Assembly: GCA_018242585.1 (NCBI GenBank)
Contig: JAFEBQ010000009.1
Location: 1 to 64,000 of the forward strand
Direction of reading: 5' to 3'
Origin: Planctomycetota bacterium
GTDB taxonomy: Bacteria; Planctomycetota; Planctomycetia; Pirellulales; PNKZ01
DNA: 64,000 nucleotides
Both the position numbers and the translations under genes were made by a program. Shown piece by piece: positions 24,735 through 35,371 of the stretch (within the stretch, counting starts at the first letter, position 1; each line of letters starts with the position of its first letter). Under the pieces are notes generated by a model that saw only the letters and a program-made list of their open reading frames with translations, had not been told where the DNA came from and made no database searches.

Positions 24735-26155
24735 ATGCCGTCACCGCGCTGGATATTTGCGCCGATCCCGACTTCGAGCAATTGAAGCGGCAGGTTATCC
24801 ATCTGACCGGGCTAGCCTATTACCTGGGGCGCGACGACGAGTTGTCGATCAAACTAGCCAACCGCATGACCGACGTCGGCGTGCAACGCTGTGGCGACTA
24901 CCTGCGGCTAATCTCCGAGACCAATGCCGAGACCGAAGTGGCCGGGATGGCGGCCGAGCTGACCATTGGCGAGACCAGCTTCTTTCGGCACTTCGAAGCA
25001 TTTGAAGCGCTGCGCCGCGAGGTAATTCCCGACTTGATCCAACGCAATCGCGGGCAGCGCCGGCTGCGCATCTGGAGCGCCGGCTGTGCGACCGGCGCCG
25101 AGCCCTACTCGATCGCCATCATGCTGCGGCGCGAGTTTGCCGACGAACTGTCGGGCTGGGACGTCTCAATCCAAGGGACCGACATCAACCAGCGCTACCT
25201 GTCCCAGGCGCGCGAAGGGTTTTTCAGCGACTGGTTTTTTCGCACCGCCCCCGCCGACCTGAAGAGCGCTTGCTTCCATCAACGCGGCTCGAGTTGGGTG
25301 ATCAACCCGGAGTATCGCCGTGGCGTGTCGTTCAAGTACCACAATCTGGCGCGCCACCCGTTCCCTTCGCCACTGCACGATCTGTTTGGGTTTGATCTGG
25401 TTTTGTGCCGGAACGTGATGATCTATTTCGATCAGTCGATGGTTCGCCGACTGCTCAAGCAATTCCACGATTCGCTGGTCGACACGGGCTGGCTGCTGGT
25501 CGGGCACGCCGAGCCAAACGTCGAAATGTTCCAGGACTTTACGGCGTTCAACTTTCCCGGCGCGGTCCTGTATCGCAAGCGGTCGGGCGATTACGCACCG
25601 GTCGGGCCGACGCAGGTGCCCGTCCCCGTTCCGCTGACCTGGACACCAGCCACAAGTTTCTCGCCAATTCGGCCGCCAAGCCCAGCTTCGGCGACGAGTT
25701 CGCCCCGCCGTCGTTCCGCCAAACAGGGCGATCCGTCGCCCGTGCGGCCAACGGTGGCCTGTCAACTCAAACTGATTCGCGAACAGCTTAACTTGGGTCA
25801 ATTGGACGCCGCCCACGACGCCTGTCGCCGGCTGACGAAGAGCGACCGCTTGAATCCGCTGGTCCACTTCTACGACGCCCTCGTCGCCGAGCAACTCGGC
25901 CATCACACCGAAAAGGAACACGCGCTGCGCCGGGCCATTTACCTGGACCGCGGCTTCGTGCTGGCACACTACTACCTGGGCATGACCCTGCAAAAGAAAC
26001 GCGAGCGGCGTCCCGCCGAGCGGGCGTTTCAAAATGTCCTGTCGCTCCTGAATCAGCGCGACAAGGACGAAACGATCGACAACGCCGACGGCCTGACCGT
26101 GGATGCCCTCAGGCAACTGACGGAGATGCACCTGAAAGTGCTGCAAGCCATATGA
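24731..26155 (+). CDS. cheR: CheR methyltransferase with C-terminal TPR (WspC-like)
   Basis: The protein has 474 residues. The CheR N-terminal helical domain (about 12-75) is followed by the SAM-dependent domain (about 80-285) with motif I RIWSAGCATGAEPYSIA, the contact IQGTDINQRYL, and the signature DLVLCRNVMIYFD. A Pro/Ser-rich linker (about 290-345) precedes TPR-like helices (about 350-470; LRRAIYLDRGFVLAHYYLG), as in WspC-type CheR proteins. It methylates receptor glutamates. It overlaps both neighbouring cheW genes by 4 bp, so the three are translationally coupled. Confidence 0.95.
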   Translation: MNAVTALDICADPDFEQLKRQVIHLTGLAYYLGRDDELSIKLANRMTDVGVQRCGDYLRLISETNAETEVAGMAAELTIGETSFFRHFEAFEALRREVIPDLIQRNRGQRRLRIWSAGCATGAEPYSIAIMLRREFADELSGWDVSIQGTDINQRYLSQAREGFFSDWFFRTAPADLKSACFHQRGSSWVINPEYRRGVSFKYHNLARHPFPSPLHDLFGFDLVLCRNVMIYFDQSMVRRLLKQFHDSLVDTGWLLVGHAEPNVEMFQDFTAFNFPGAVLYRKRSGDYAPVGPTQVPVPVPLTWTPATSFSPIRPPSPASATSSPRRRSAKQGDPSPVRPTVACQLKLIREQLNLGQLDAAHDACRRLTKSDRLNPLVHFYDALVAEQLGHHTEKEHALRRAIYLDRGFVLAHYYLGMTLQKKRERRPAERAFQNVLSLLNQRDKDETIDNADGLTVDALRQLTEMHLKVLQAI

Positions 26156-26748
26156 ACGGCAAATATCGCATCGACTGGACTTCCGTGCGCACGCGATTGA
26201 ACGAGGTCCAGCGGGCCACTGAACAAGGTGGCGCCGCCCAGACCGAGCGTTTCGCGCAGGTGTTGCGTGAGCGCGCGCGACAGCTTGCCGCGCGGTCGGG
26301 CGATGCGCACGTGATTGCGGCATCGACGCCGTTTCTGGTCTGCAAGCTGGGCGTGGAAAAGATTGGCTGGCCCCTGTCGGCGGTCGCTGAAGTGGTCACG
26401 TGCCGCGGACTGCGCCCATTGCCCGGCTCGGGCCCGAACGTGCGCGGGTTGATTAACGTGCGAGGGGAAGTTGTCGCCGTGATTGACCTGGCCAATTTGC
26501 TCGCGCTGCCAGAACAGAAAGAGCTCGCCGATGGGCCTGTGCTTTTGGCTCGTTGGAACAAGCGGTTGATCGGGTTGTTGGTCGACGCCGCGGAACGGAC
26601 CACGCTCGTCGACCTGGCTGCGATCTTGCCGTTCAGTTCGCTGGAGGGCGGCCCATCGTTTCGCTTCGCCTGGGGACGCACGAACGCGGGCCTGACATTG
26701 ATCGATCACGCTAAGCTGCTCGCCACCATTGCCAGCGACGCCGCATGA
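26152..26748 (+). CDS. cheW: CheW-type scaffold protein (second copy, WspD-like)
   Basis: The protein has 198 residues. A helical N-terminus (about 1-45, with LNEVQRATEQ) comes before the CheW domain (about 55-195), which shows PFLVCKLGVEKIGWPLSAVAEV, NVRGLINVRGEVVAVIDLANLL and LIGLLVDAAERTTL. Two CheW proteins flanking a TPR-bearing CheR is the Wsp arrangement, where one acts with the receptor and the other with CheA. The N-terminal extension is longer than in the first CheW. Confidence 0.93.
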   Translation: MNGKYRIDWTSVRTRLNEVQRATEQGGAAQTERFAQVLRERARQLAARSGDAHVIAASTPFLVCKLGVEKIGWPLSAVAEVVTCRGLRPLPGSGPNVRGLINVRGEVVAVIDLANLLALPEQKELADGPVLLARWNKRLIGLLVDAAERTTLVDLAAILPFSSLEGGPSFRFAWGRTNAGLTLIDHAKLLATIASDAA

Positions 26749-26873
26749 CACACGAACGAAGAGCACCACGACGAGTGGCTTGTTTCAGACAACCTGACAC
26801 ACCGAAGGCCCGGGCCACGATTGGCGGCCGGCTTTCCATGACGAAGCACTGTGATCCTTGAGGGGGGACAACC

Positions 26874-28550
26874 ATGACGAACCGGATGTGGTCGAAATGG
26901 AACACGATGTCGGTGTCGCGCAAGCTGACCGTGATTCCACTGCTATTCATTGCGGCAATTGCCGGGGTGCTGGCTTACAACGTGAAGGCGCTGAATGACA
27001 TGCAGACTGACGGCTTCCTCATTCACATGGCCGCCCGACAGCGCATGCTCCTCCACCGACAGATGACCCAAGCTCTGCTGATCACGCATGGGTATGAACA
27101 TCCCAAACCAATGCCGGCCAAGCCTGATCGCGACCGCTATCTGGCACTGACGCGGAATGCCGACTATTTGGCCACTCGGCAACTGGCGATGGACACTCTG
27201 GAGGGCATGCTTGCGGGCACCCATATCTTTGAGATGCAATCTGGTGCTTTCCGCGACGTGCCTAGTCCTTACAGCGAAGAGCTCCGTGCCAAGCTGATTG
27301 CCTCGCGGACGGCCTTCATCAACTACTTCGACCAATCGGACAAGTTCATGAAGTTGTCGCCGAGCGATCCGGGTTATGCCAAGGCGCTGGAAGACTTGCT
27401 CGATACCTGTGACAAAACCGCCACGCTGGTGCGCGGGGCGGCTGTCCAGACGTCCACCGACATGCAAACGCGAATTAGAAATATGATCGTTCGCCAGGCG
27501 ATCCTTTGTTCGGTGGCGACGTTGCTCGCCTTGGTGGCGGGCTGGTTGATTACGCGCGGCCTTGCCAATCGTCTGGGCCAGGTCGTTGGCCTGGCCGCCG
27601 AGATCGGGCAAGGCAACCTCGCCGTGAAGCAGTTGCACGTTGACTCCGCCGACGAGGTAGGAGAGCTGGGGCAGACCTTCAATCAGATGATCGTCGCCTT
27701 GCGCGAGCTCACCAGCAGCACCAAGCAGGCGGCCGAGAATCTGAAATCGGCGTCAACCGAGATTCTGGCTTCGACCCAGGAACAAGCCGCCAGTTCAAAA
27801 GAACAGGCGGCCACGATCCAGCAGATTTCGACCACCATGGAACAAGTCCGCCAGTCGGGCACCCAGATCACCGAACGGGCGCAGAACGTCGCCACCTCGG
27901 CCGAGGCGACGTCGGCCATTTCGCTGCAAGGGCTTTCGGCCGTGCAGGAGACGACGCGGACGATGGAGTCGATTCGCGAACAGATCGAGGAAACCGCCGA
28001 AACAATTGTCGCCCTCAGCGAAAAGACTCAACTGATCGGCGAAATCATCACCACGGTCAACGAACTGGCCGAGCGTTCACACTTGCTGTCGCTTAACGCC
28101 GCCATCGAGGCGGCCGCCGCCGGCGAACAGGGGAACCGCTTTTCGGTGGTCGCCAGCGAAATGAAAAACCTGGCCGACCAGGCCAAGGAATCGACCGTGC
28201 AAGTCAGGCAGGTCTTGAACGAAATCCAAAAGGGGATTCATGGCTCGGTGATGCTCACCGAAGAGGCCGTCCGCCGCTCCGAGGCGGGCAAGCATCAGTC
28301 CGAGATCACCGAGCAGACGATCCGCCGCATGACCGACACGACCCAAGAAAGCATTCACGCCTTCCAGCAGATCATCGGCGCGACCGGCCAGCAACAAATC
28401 GGCTTCGAGCAAGTGACCCAGGGCATGCATGAAATCCGCCAGGCGGCCACCCAGACCGCCGCCAGCACCACGCAGTTGGAAAAAGCGGTCAAGCATCTCG
28501 ACTTGCAGGGAACCCAACTGCGTGATGCCGTCGAAAGGTATCAGTTGTGA
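26874..28550 (+). CDS. Methyl-accepting chemotaxis protein with PilJ-type sensor
   Basis: The protein has 558 residues, with GGGGGA before the ATG. Two membrane helices (about 19-36 and 203-224) flank a periplasmic domain of the PilJ N-terminal/NIT-related type, with the motif [18 protein letters not shown] after the first helix. A HAMP domain (about 225-280) leads to the methyl-accepting region, whose hairpin tip reads [20 protein letters not shown]. The usual tip residues IADQTN are changed to LAERSH. No C-terminal CheR-docking pentapeptide is present (it ends ERYQL), consistent with a TPR-tethered CheR. It overlaps cheA by 4 bp. The ligand is unknown; PilJ-type domains are linked to surface or pilus signals and nitrate. 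Confidence 0.95.
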   Translation: [558 protein letters not shown]

Positions 28551-31126
28551 GCGATATCAACCAACAACTGATCGAGGCTTTTCAAATCGAAGGCGCCGAG
28601 CACCTGGCGACCATTCGCGCCAGCCTGGCTGCCTGGCCCAACGATCGCGTGCCTCCTAATATCGACGACGTTTTCCGCCGCGCGCACAGTCTGAAAGGGG
28701 CCGCGCGAATCGTGGGCATGGCGCCGGTCCAGGAGTTGGCGCACCGGCTCGAAGACCTCTTTGCCGGCATTCGCGACGCCACGCTGACACCAGCCGCCGA
28801 AGTCCAGACCGTGATTCATGCCGCGCTCGACCTGATTGAAGACACGATCGGGAACTTGCTGCTGGCACAGCCAGCGGCCGACACCGCCGAAATGCTGCGC
28901 CAACTCGACAGCTTGGTTCGCGGCGAAGGGCACTGCAAAGTCAACACCAACGGCGACGACCGGCACCGGCGCCTGTTGCGCGAGGCGTTTCAGGAGGAGT
29001 ATCCGGTCCATCTCGAGACCATGCGCCGCGCCACCGAGCAGGCATTGAGCGATGCCAACGGCGCGCGCTTTGACCACGAAGTGATCATTCGCTGTGCGAA
29101 CAGCCTGGCGGGAGCGGCACACCTGGTTGGCGCGACGACCGTCGAGTCGATCGCCCACGAATTGGAGATGTCGGTCGTCAACCTCAATGGCGACGACACA
29201 CACGTCGACCCCGCGCTGGTCCAACGGGTCATTCGCCAACTCGCCGCGATCGAGGCCGAAGCGGCCCAATATCGCTTGGACGACGAAGCTCCGCCCTCGT
29301 CCGTCGTGGCGGCTCCCCTTTCGGTGGGACCGATCGCACAGGAGACGACTCCCGCTCCGGCAATGTCGGACAAGTTCCCAGTCACGCCGGGCATTGATAC
29401 CTTGCGGCTCAGCGCGGAAAGCCTTGACCGCCTGCTTGAATCGGCCGGTCAGTTGTTGACCGAGAACCTGCATCAGGACTTCCTGGGCCAGGAACTACAC
29501 GGCATCGCCCAGCAGCTTGCCTCGGTCGAGCGTCAATGGCTGGTCTTGTCGCGGGCCGATGGCCGACACAGTCGCCGACATCTGTTGCGCGACGAGGAAG
29601 ATCGCACGATCCTGTTACAACACGAAATCCGCGCCCTGGCGCGTCGGCTGCGCGCCATCAGGATTCACCAACAGCAATCGACCTGGTCGGTCAAGGCGTT
29701 GGCCACGCAGTTGCACCGCGACATCCAGCAAGCCCGGATGGTTGCGGCCGAGAGCGAATTTCACGGCTTCCGCAAGATGATGCGCGATCTGGCCCGCGAT
29801 CAGCGGAAACAGGTGGAGTTCCTGACGACGGGCCTCGAAGTGCGCGCCGATCGCATGGTGCTGCAAACGATCAAAGACCCGCTGATGCACATCTTGCGTA
29901 ACGCGATTTGCCACGGCATTGAATCACCCGATCAACGGCAAGCAGTCGGCAAGCGCCCCGTCGGCGCTGTCTCGCTCGACCTGCGCATCAGCGGCAACCA
30001 GTTGATGATCACAGTGACGGACGACGGCCGTGGGGTCGACTTGAACCAGATTGCGCGGCTGGCCGTTCGCCAAGGTCTGATCTCGCAAAACGACCCGCAA
30101 CTCCGGCGGCCGGCCGAGTTGCTGCGCGTGTTGTTGCTACCAGGCTTCTCGACGTCTCGCAATGTCGACGATCTGGCCGGCCGGGGCATGGGCCTGTCCG
30201 CCGTGGCCGAGGCGGTGTCACGCTTGCAAGGCTCGCTCGAAATCATTCCCGCCGAACCGGCCGGCCTGTCGCTGGTCATCACAGTCCCACTGTCGATCGC
30301 CACGCATCAATTATTGCTGTTCCGCGCTGGCGAGACCGTGTTGGCGCTGCCGGCGTTTGGAGTGACGGGACTGCTGCGATTGAAGCCCGATGATCTGATT
30401 CACGTGGAAGGAAAACCAATGGTCGCGACCGGTGGCCAGTTGGTTCATCTGGCGATGCTCGACGAGTTGCTAGCCAGCGGTTCCGCAATCAGCGTGGGCA
30501 GTGACGGCGCCTGGTCGGCGGTGCTGGTGCGGGTTGGCGCGCAGCGAATGGCCATCGTGGTTGACGCGATCATGGCCGAGCGCAAGGCGCTGATCAAACC
30601 GCTCGGCCCGCCGGTCGATCGGTCGCCACTGTATCTGGGCGCCATCGTCCTGGAAGATGGCGCGGTGGCGCCGGTCCTGAACCCGGCTGAACTCGTCAAG
30701 CGCTTCAAACCAACTCACTTGCGGGTCGCTGAAACGCCACGACCGGCGGCGCCCCAGCGCGACGTGCCGACCATCCTGGTGGTCGACGATTCGTTCACCA
30801 CCCGCACTTTGGAAACCGGCATCCTTGAAACGAATGGCTATCGGGTGCGGGTGGCTGTCGATGGGATCGAAGCACTGTCGCAATTGCGCGCCCATCCAAT
30901 CGACCTGGTCATCTCCGATATCCAGATGCCTCGGCTCGACGGCTTTGGGTTGCTGGAACAAATGAAGCGGGACGCGCACCTGGCCAAGATTCCGATCATT
31001 ATCGTGTCGTCAGTCGACCGCACCGAGGAACAACGTCGTGGGCTCGACCTGGGGGCCGACGCCTACATCGTCAAGCAACGGTTCGATCACCAAGAACTGC
31101 TGAACACCATCCGACAAATTATCTAG
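28547..31126 (+). CDS. cheA: CheA histidine kinase fused to a receiver (WspE-like)
   Basis: The protein has 859 residues with a GTG start that overlaps the receptor stop. The first HPt (about 1-105) has His47 in RRAHSLKGAARIVG. A second HPt-like domain (about 140-240) repeats the pattern as RCANSLAGAAHLVG, with Asn185 in place of His, so it cannot be phosphorylated there. The kinase core (about 270-590) has HILRNAICHGIES, TDDGRGVDL and GRGMGLSAV. A CheW-like domain (about 595-725) follows, then a C-terminal receiver (about 740-859) with its Asp in LVISDIQMPRLDG. The CheA-REC fusion is as in WspE and FrzE. It phosphorylates CheB and probably the downstream hybrid kinase or its own receiver. 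Confidence 0.96.
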   Translation: MSDINQQLIEAFQIEGAEHLATIRASLAAWPNDRVPPNIDDVFRRAHSLKGAARIVGMAPVQELAHRLEDLFAGIRDATLTPAAEVQTVIHAALDLIEDTIGNLLLAQPAADTAEMLRQLDSLVRGEGHCKVNTNGDDRHRRLLREAFQEEYPVHLETMRRATEQALSDANGARFDHEVIIRCANSLAGAAHLVGATTVESIAHELEMSVVNLNGDDTHVDPALVQRVIRQLAAIEAEAAQYRLDDEAPPSSVVAAPLSVGPIAQETTPAPAMSDKFPVTPGIDTLRLSAESLDRLLESAGQLLTENLHQDFLGQELHGIAQQLASVERQWLVLSRADGRHSRRHLLRDEEDRTILLQHEIRALARRLRAIRIHQQQSTWSVKALATQLHRDIQQARMVAAESEFHGFRKMMRDLARDQRKQVEFLTTGLEVRADRMVLQTIKDPLMHILRNAICHGIESPDQRQAVGKRPVGAVSLDLRISGNQLMITVTDDGRGVDLNQIARLAVRQGLISQNDPQLRRPAELLRVLLLPGFSTSRNVDDLAGRGMGLSAVAEAVSRLQGSLEIIPAEPAGLSLVITVPLSIATHQLLLFRAGETVLALPAFGVTGLLRLKPDDLIHVEGKPMVATGGQLVHLAMLDELLASGSAISVGSDGAWSAVLVRVGAQRMAIVVDAIMAERKALIKPLGPPVDRSPLYLGAIVLEDGAVAPVLNPAELVKRFKPTHLRVAETPRPAAPQRDVPTILVVDDSFTTRTLETGILETNGYRVRVAVDGIEALSQLRAHPIDLVISDIQMPRLDGFGLLEQMKRDAHLAKIPIIIVSSVDRTEEQRRGLDLGADAYIVKQRFDHQELLNTIRQII

Positions 31127-31150
31127 CCCAGTCTGACACTGGCCCGGACC

Positions 31151-32224
31151 ATGACACCCAAACGGCGCGTTCGCGTAATGATCGTCGAAGACTCGCCGGT
31201 GGCGCGCGCCTATTTGCAGCATCTGATCCGCCAGGATGCTCGCTTGGAAGTGGCGGCCAGCTTTGCAAGCGGCGAAGCAGCCATCGAGCACTTGCCGCAA
31301 GTCGCTCCGGACGTGATCTCGATGGACATTCGACTGCCAGGCATGAACGGCTTTGAGGTCACTCGGCGCGTGATGCGCGAACATCCCACCCCCATCGTGG
31401 TCGTCTCGGCCAGTATCGAATCGGAGGATTTGCGAATCTCGATGAACGCCCTGCGGGCCGGCGCGCTGGCCGTCGTCGAAAAACCGGCCGGGCCCGATCA
31501 TCGTGACAGCCAAGTGATGGCCGCGCGGCTGTGCGACCAACTGGCGCTGATGAGCGAAGTAAAAGTGATTCGCCAGCGACTCAGCGGATCGCCGGCAATC
31601 TTAGCGCGCAACGGCGCGAGCGCAACGCGCCCAACTCGCGAACCTTTGCCGGCCAGCCTCGTGGGTATTGTCGCTTCGACCGGCGGGCCAGCGGCGTTAC
31701 AGACCGTTTTGTCCGCGCTGGGCCCACATTTCCCCGTGCCGATCGTGCTGGTCCAGCATATTGCCCCCGGCTTTGTCGAAGGCTTTAGCAGTTGGCTGAA
31801 CAGCGTCTTGCCGCTCGAAGTGCGGCTGGCGCGCGATGGCGAGCTGCCCACGCCGGAAACCGTGTACGTCGCGCCGGCCAATCACCACCTGGTGGTTCAG
31901 CACGCGCGCCTGCGGCTACTCGGCGAGCCAGCGACGCACCTGCACCTTCCCTCGGGCACGATTCTCTTTCAATCGCTGGCGCGGAATGTCGGCTCGTCGG
32001 CGGTTGGCGTGTTACTGACCGGCATGGGGGACGACGGCGCCGAGGGGCTGAAGGCCATGTACGACGCCGGCTGTCACACGATCGCCGAGGATGAATCGAC
32101 AGCGGTTGTCTATGGCATGCCGGCCGTGGCCGTGAAACTGAACGCGGTTCGCGAAAGCTTGCCGCTGCCTGAAATCGGCACACGCATCCAACAACTTGCG
32201 CTCGCCGGAAGGGAACGCCGATGA
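31151..32224 (+). CDS. cheB: CheB methylesterase response regulator (WspF-like)
   Basis: The protein has 357 residues. The receiver has Asp59 in [13 protein letters not shown]; the methylesterase domain (about 168-350) has the catalytic triad Ser176 (VASTGGP), His203 (VQHIAPGF) and Asp295 (GMGDDGAEG). It removes methyl groups from the receptor after phosphorylation by CheA. It starts 24 bp after cheA and overlaps the hybrid kinase start by 4 bp. All active-site residues are present. Confidence 0.97.
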   Translation: MTPKRRVRVMIVEDSPVARAYLQHLIRQDARLEVAASFASGEAAIEHLPQVAPDVISMDIRLPGMNGFEVTRRVMREHPTPIVVVSASIESEDLRISMNALRAGALAVVEKPAGPDHRDSQVMAARLCDQLALMSEVKVIRQRLSGSPAILARNGASATRPTREPLPASLVGIVASTGGPAALQTVLSALGPHFPVPIVLVQHIAPGFVEGFSSWLNSVLPLEVRLARDGELPTPETVYVAPANHHLVVQHARLRLLGEPATHLHLPSGTILFQSLARNVGSSAVGVLLTGMGDDGAEGLKAMYDAGCHTIAEDESTAVVYGMPAVAVKLNAVRESLPLPEIGTRIQQLALAGRERR

Positions 32225-35142
32225 CCCCACGCATTTACCACATTTTGCTGATCGAGGACTCGCGGACCCAGGCCGTCGAGTTGACGTACGTGCTGCAAAA
32301 GGAAGGCTGGGAAGTCCAATGGGCGGCCACGGCGCAAGATGCGCTGGCGGCGATCGGTCGGCGCGCGCCCGACTTGATTGTGATGGATTACTATTTGCCC
32401 GGCATGCGCGGCGACGAGCTGTGCCGTCGCATTCGGATGAACATCGACACGCGCAATATCCCGATTCTGATGTTGACCACGGCCGCCGGCCAGCAAGCCG
32501 AAATTCAAGGGCTGGAAAGCGGCGCCGACGATTTCGTGGTCAAGCACGCCGATGCCGACGTGCTGCTGGCCCGGATTCGCACCTTGCTTGCCAAGTCCAA
32601 GGAATCGCCCAGCATCCTCCACCCCGTCGAGCAGGCGTTGCAGTCGGCGCGGATACTGACCATCGACGATAGCGCGACCTATCAGGAATACCTGCGCGAA
32701 GAATTGACTAAGGAAGGTTATCGCATCGAAAGCGCTGCGGGCGGGGCCGAAGGGTTGGCGCTACTCGATCAGGAACGCTTCGATTGCGTCCTAGTCGACC
32801 TGGTCATGCCCGTAATGAACGGCATTGAGGTCTGCGGCAAGATCAACGAGCTGCGACTGGCGCGTGAAGACACGGTTGCGGTCCTGATGCTGACTGGGCG
32901 AGAGAACAAAGAGGATCTGACGCGCGCCTTCGAGGCCGGCGCTGACGATTTCGTGGGCAAATCGAGTGACATGGCGGTGCTGAAGAGTCGCATTCGCGCG
33001 CTGCTGCGGCGCAAGGCTTTCCAGGAGGAAAACCAGCGGATCGTCGCCGAGCTGAAGAACAAAGAAATCGAAATGCTGCGTGCCCAGACCGCCAAGGAAG
33101 CCGCCGAAGCCCGCGCCGCCCTGGTCGGCGAATTGCAGCGCACCGCCGACGAGTTGCGCATCTCGCAGGTCGAACTGCGCTCGGCCAAGGACGCCGCCGA
33201 AGCGGCCAATCGGGCCAAGAGCGCGTTCCTGGCCAACATGAGCCACGAAATCCGCACTCCCATGAACGGCATCATCGGCATGACTGAGTTGGCGCTCCAC
33301 ACCGAGTTGACGGCCGACCAGCACGAGTACTTGTCCACCGTAAAACAATCGGCCGAGTCGCTCCTCAGGCTGCTAAACGACATTTTGGACTTCTCGAAGA
33401 TCGAAGCCGGAAAGCTCGGTCTCGAGTCGATTACATTCAGTCTGCGCGACTGCCTGGGAGATGCGGTTCGCACGTTGGCCATCGCCGCCCATGCCAAGCA
33501 ACTTGAGCTCGCTTGCCACGTGCCACCCGACGTGCCCGACGCGCTGGTCGGCGACCCCGGCCGGCTGCGGCAGATCGTGGTCAATCTGGTCGGCAATGCC
33601 ATCAAGTTCACCACCGCCGGCGAGGTCGTGGTCGATGTGTTGTCGTCCCAGGCCCAAGACCAGCAGCTCGAACTGCACCTCGTCGTGCATGACACCGGCA
33701 TTGGCATTCCACCCGAGAAGCAACAAGTGATTTTCGACGCCTTTAGCCAGGCCGACTCCTCAACCACGCGGCACTTCGGCGGCACCGGCCTGGGGCTGGC
33801 CATCTCGGGCCGCCTGGCGGGAATGATGGGAGGAAGAATCTGGGTGGAAAGCGAGGTGGGCCGCGGCAGTGATTTCCATTTGACCGCGCGATTCGGCCTG
33901 GCCAACGAGCCGATCACTCACTTTCACCTCGACGCCGCCGCCCTGCGCGGCACCGAGGTGCTGGTGGTCGACGACAATCAAACCAATCGCCGCATCCTGG
34001 AAGAAATGCTCGGCAGTTGGGGCATGGCGCCCGTCATGGCCGAAAGTGGCACCGCCGCGCTCGCCTACCTGAGACAGGCCGCCCAGGCTGGTCACCCCTT
34101 TTCACTGATGCTCGTCGACTGCCTAATGCCGCAGATGGACGGGTTCCATCTGGCCGAGCAAATCAATCGAGAACCGCTGTTGGCCGGCACGACCATGCTC
34201 ATGCTTTCGTCGTCCGGGCATCCCGATGACGCCACCCAGTGCCAATCGCTCGGCATCGTCCGCTGCTTGACTAAACCCATCAAGGAATCTGAATTGTTCG
34301 ATGCCATCGCGCGCGCCTTTGACAGCCAGCGTACGAGTCGGGCGGCGGCACAGGTTCCCGCGATCAAGCCGGCCGCGACGCCGTTGCGCGTGCTGCTGGC
34401 CGAAGATAGCCTGGTTAATCAGAAGGTCGCCACTGGCCTGCTGGCCATGCGTGGACACCAGGTCACGATCGCCAACAACGGCCGCGAGGCGGTCGAGGCG
34501 CTCGAACGCGAGACGTTTGACGTCGTATTGATGGACGTTCAAATGCCCGAGATGGACGGGTTGGAAGCCACGCAACTGATTCGCCAACGGGAACAAGGCA
34601 CCGAGCGCCACGTGCCGATCGTTGCCATGACGGCCCATGCCATGAAAGGTGACCGGGATCGCTTTTTGAGCGTTGGCATGGACTCGTACGTGTCAAAGCC
34701 GATCGAAGCCGAGGCACTGTTCGCCACGATCGAGCGCTACGGTGACATGCGTCTGTCACCCACCCCTGAAAAACGCCGTCCCGCCGCGCTCGACTGGGAC
34801 CAAGCCCTGCACTTCATGCACGATCGCCACGACTTGCTCGTGGAAATCGCCCAATTATTCTTACAGGAGTGCCCGAAATTGATCGGGGAGATTCACGAAG
34901 CGATCTCTCATAAAGACTCGATTCGACTTCGCCGCGCTGCCCACACGCTGAAGAGTTCGGCGGCCATCTTCGCCGCCAGGCCGACCATGGAGGCGGCCTT
35001 GAAGCTCGAACAACTGGGCCAGCGCGGCTCGATTAGCGAGGCGATCGAGGCCTGTGACGCCCTGGAACAGCAGGCCAGTCTGCTGATTCCATCGATTGCC
35101 GAACATTTAAACGAAATTGATTCCATGAACCACGGACAATGA
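32221..35142 (+). CDS. REC-REC-HisKA-HATPase-REC-REC-HPt hybrid kinase, output of the Che operon
   Basis: The protein has 973 residues and no membrane helix. The modules are receiver 1 (Asp56 in [10 protein letters not shown]), receiver 2 (Asp193 in [11 protein letters not shown]), a coiled coil (about 265-335), HisKA (His342 in [12 protein letters not shown]), HATPase ([20 protein letters not shown]), receiver 3 (Asp633 in [11 protein letters not shown]), receiver 4 (Asp772 in [11 protein letters not shown]) and HPt (His908 in [13 protein letters not shown]). All phosphoacceptors are intact. Its ATG lies inside the cheB end, so it is translationally coupled to the chemosensory genes and stands where Wsp operons have the diguanylate cyclase WspR. 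CheA may phosphorylate its N-terminal receivers and so gate an onward relay. The final target is not in the operon. Confidence 0.96.
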   Translation: MTPRIYHILLIEDSRTQAVELTYVLQKEGWEVQWAATAQDALAAIGRRAPDLIVMDYYLPGMRGDELCRRIRMNIDTRNIPILMLTTAAGQQAEIQGLESGADDFVVKHADADVLLARIRTLLAKSKESPSILHPVEQALQSARILTIDDSATYQEYLREELTKEGYRIESAAGGAEGLALLDQERFDCVLVDLVMPVMNGIEVCGKINELRLAREDTVAVLMLTGRENKEDLTRAFEAGADDFVGKSSDMAVLKSRIRALLRRKAFQEENQRIVAELKNKEIEMLRAQTAKEAAEARAALVGELQRTADELRISQVELRSAKDAAEAANRAKSAFLANMSHEIRTPMNGIIGMTELALHTELTADQHEYLSTVKQSAESLLRLLNDILDFSKIEAGKLGLESITFSLRDCLGDAVRTLAIAAHAKQLELACHVPPDVPDALVGDPGRLRQIVVNLVGNAIKFTTAGEVVVDVLSSQAQDQQLELHLVVHDTGIGIPPEKQQVIFDAFSQADSSTTRHFGGTGLGLAISGRLAGMMGGRIWVESEVGRGSDFHLTARFGLANEPITHFHLDAAALRGTEVLVVDDNQTNRRILEEMLGSWGMAPVMAESGTAALAYLRQAAQAGHPFSLMLVDCLMPQMDGFHLAEQINREPLLAGTTMLMLSSSGHPDDATQCQSLGIVRCLTKPIKESELFDAIARAFDSQRTSRAAAQVPAIKPAATPLRVLLAEDSLVNQKVATGLLAMRGHQVTIANNGREAVEALERETFDVVLMDVQMPEMDGLEATQLIRQREQGTERHVPIVAMTAHAMKGDRDRFLSVGMDSYVSKPIEAEALFATIERYGDMRLSPTPEKRRPAALDWDQALHFMHDRHDLLVEIAQLFLQECPKLIGEIHEAISHKDSIRLRRAAHTLKSSAAIFAARPTMEAALKLEQLGQRGSISEAIEACDALEQQASLLIPSIAEHLNEIDSMNHGQ

Positions 35143-35371
35143 AGGTTTGGGAGCTTGTGGGTGTTTTCACAAAGTCCGAATCGAGTATTGCTTCCTGAGT
35201 TGCAGACATCGTTAACAAAGACAGACGATGAATGCCCAAACTTTGATCCAACGAGCGCGCACTCAAGCAATTATTTCAAGCGTGAATTCAAAGGTTGCAT
35301 CCCAAACGGGTTGTCGGTAGCCTACGAAGTGTCTCTAGTGGTGTGTACAGCCAAGCGGGGGCCAAGATCCT

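Noticed and set aside
25166-26323. 385-codon minus-strand frame in the chemosensory operon
   Set aside because: It is antisense to cheR and the second cheW, both with intact signature motifs and 4-bp couplings.
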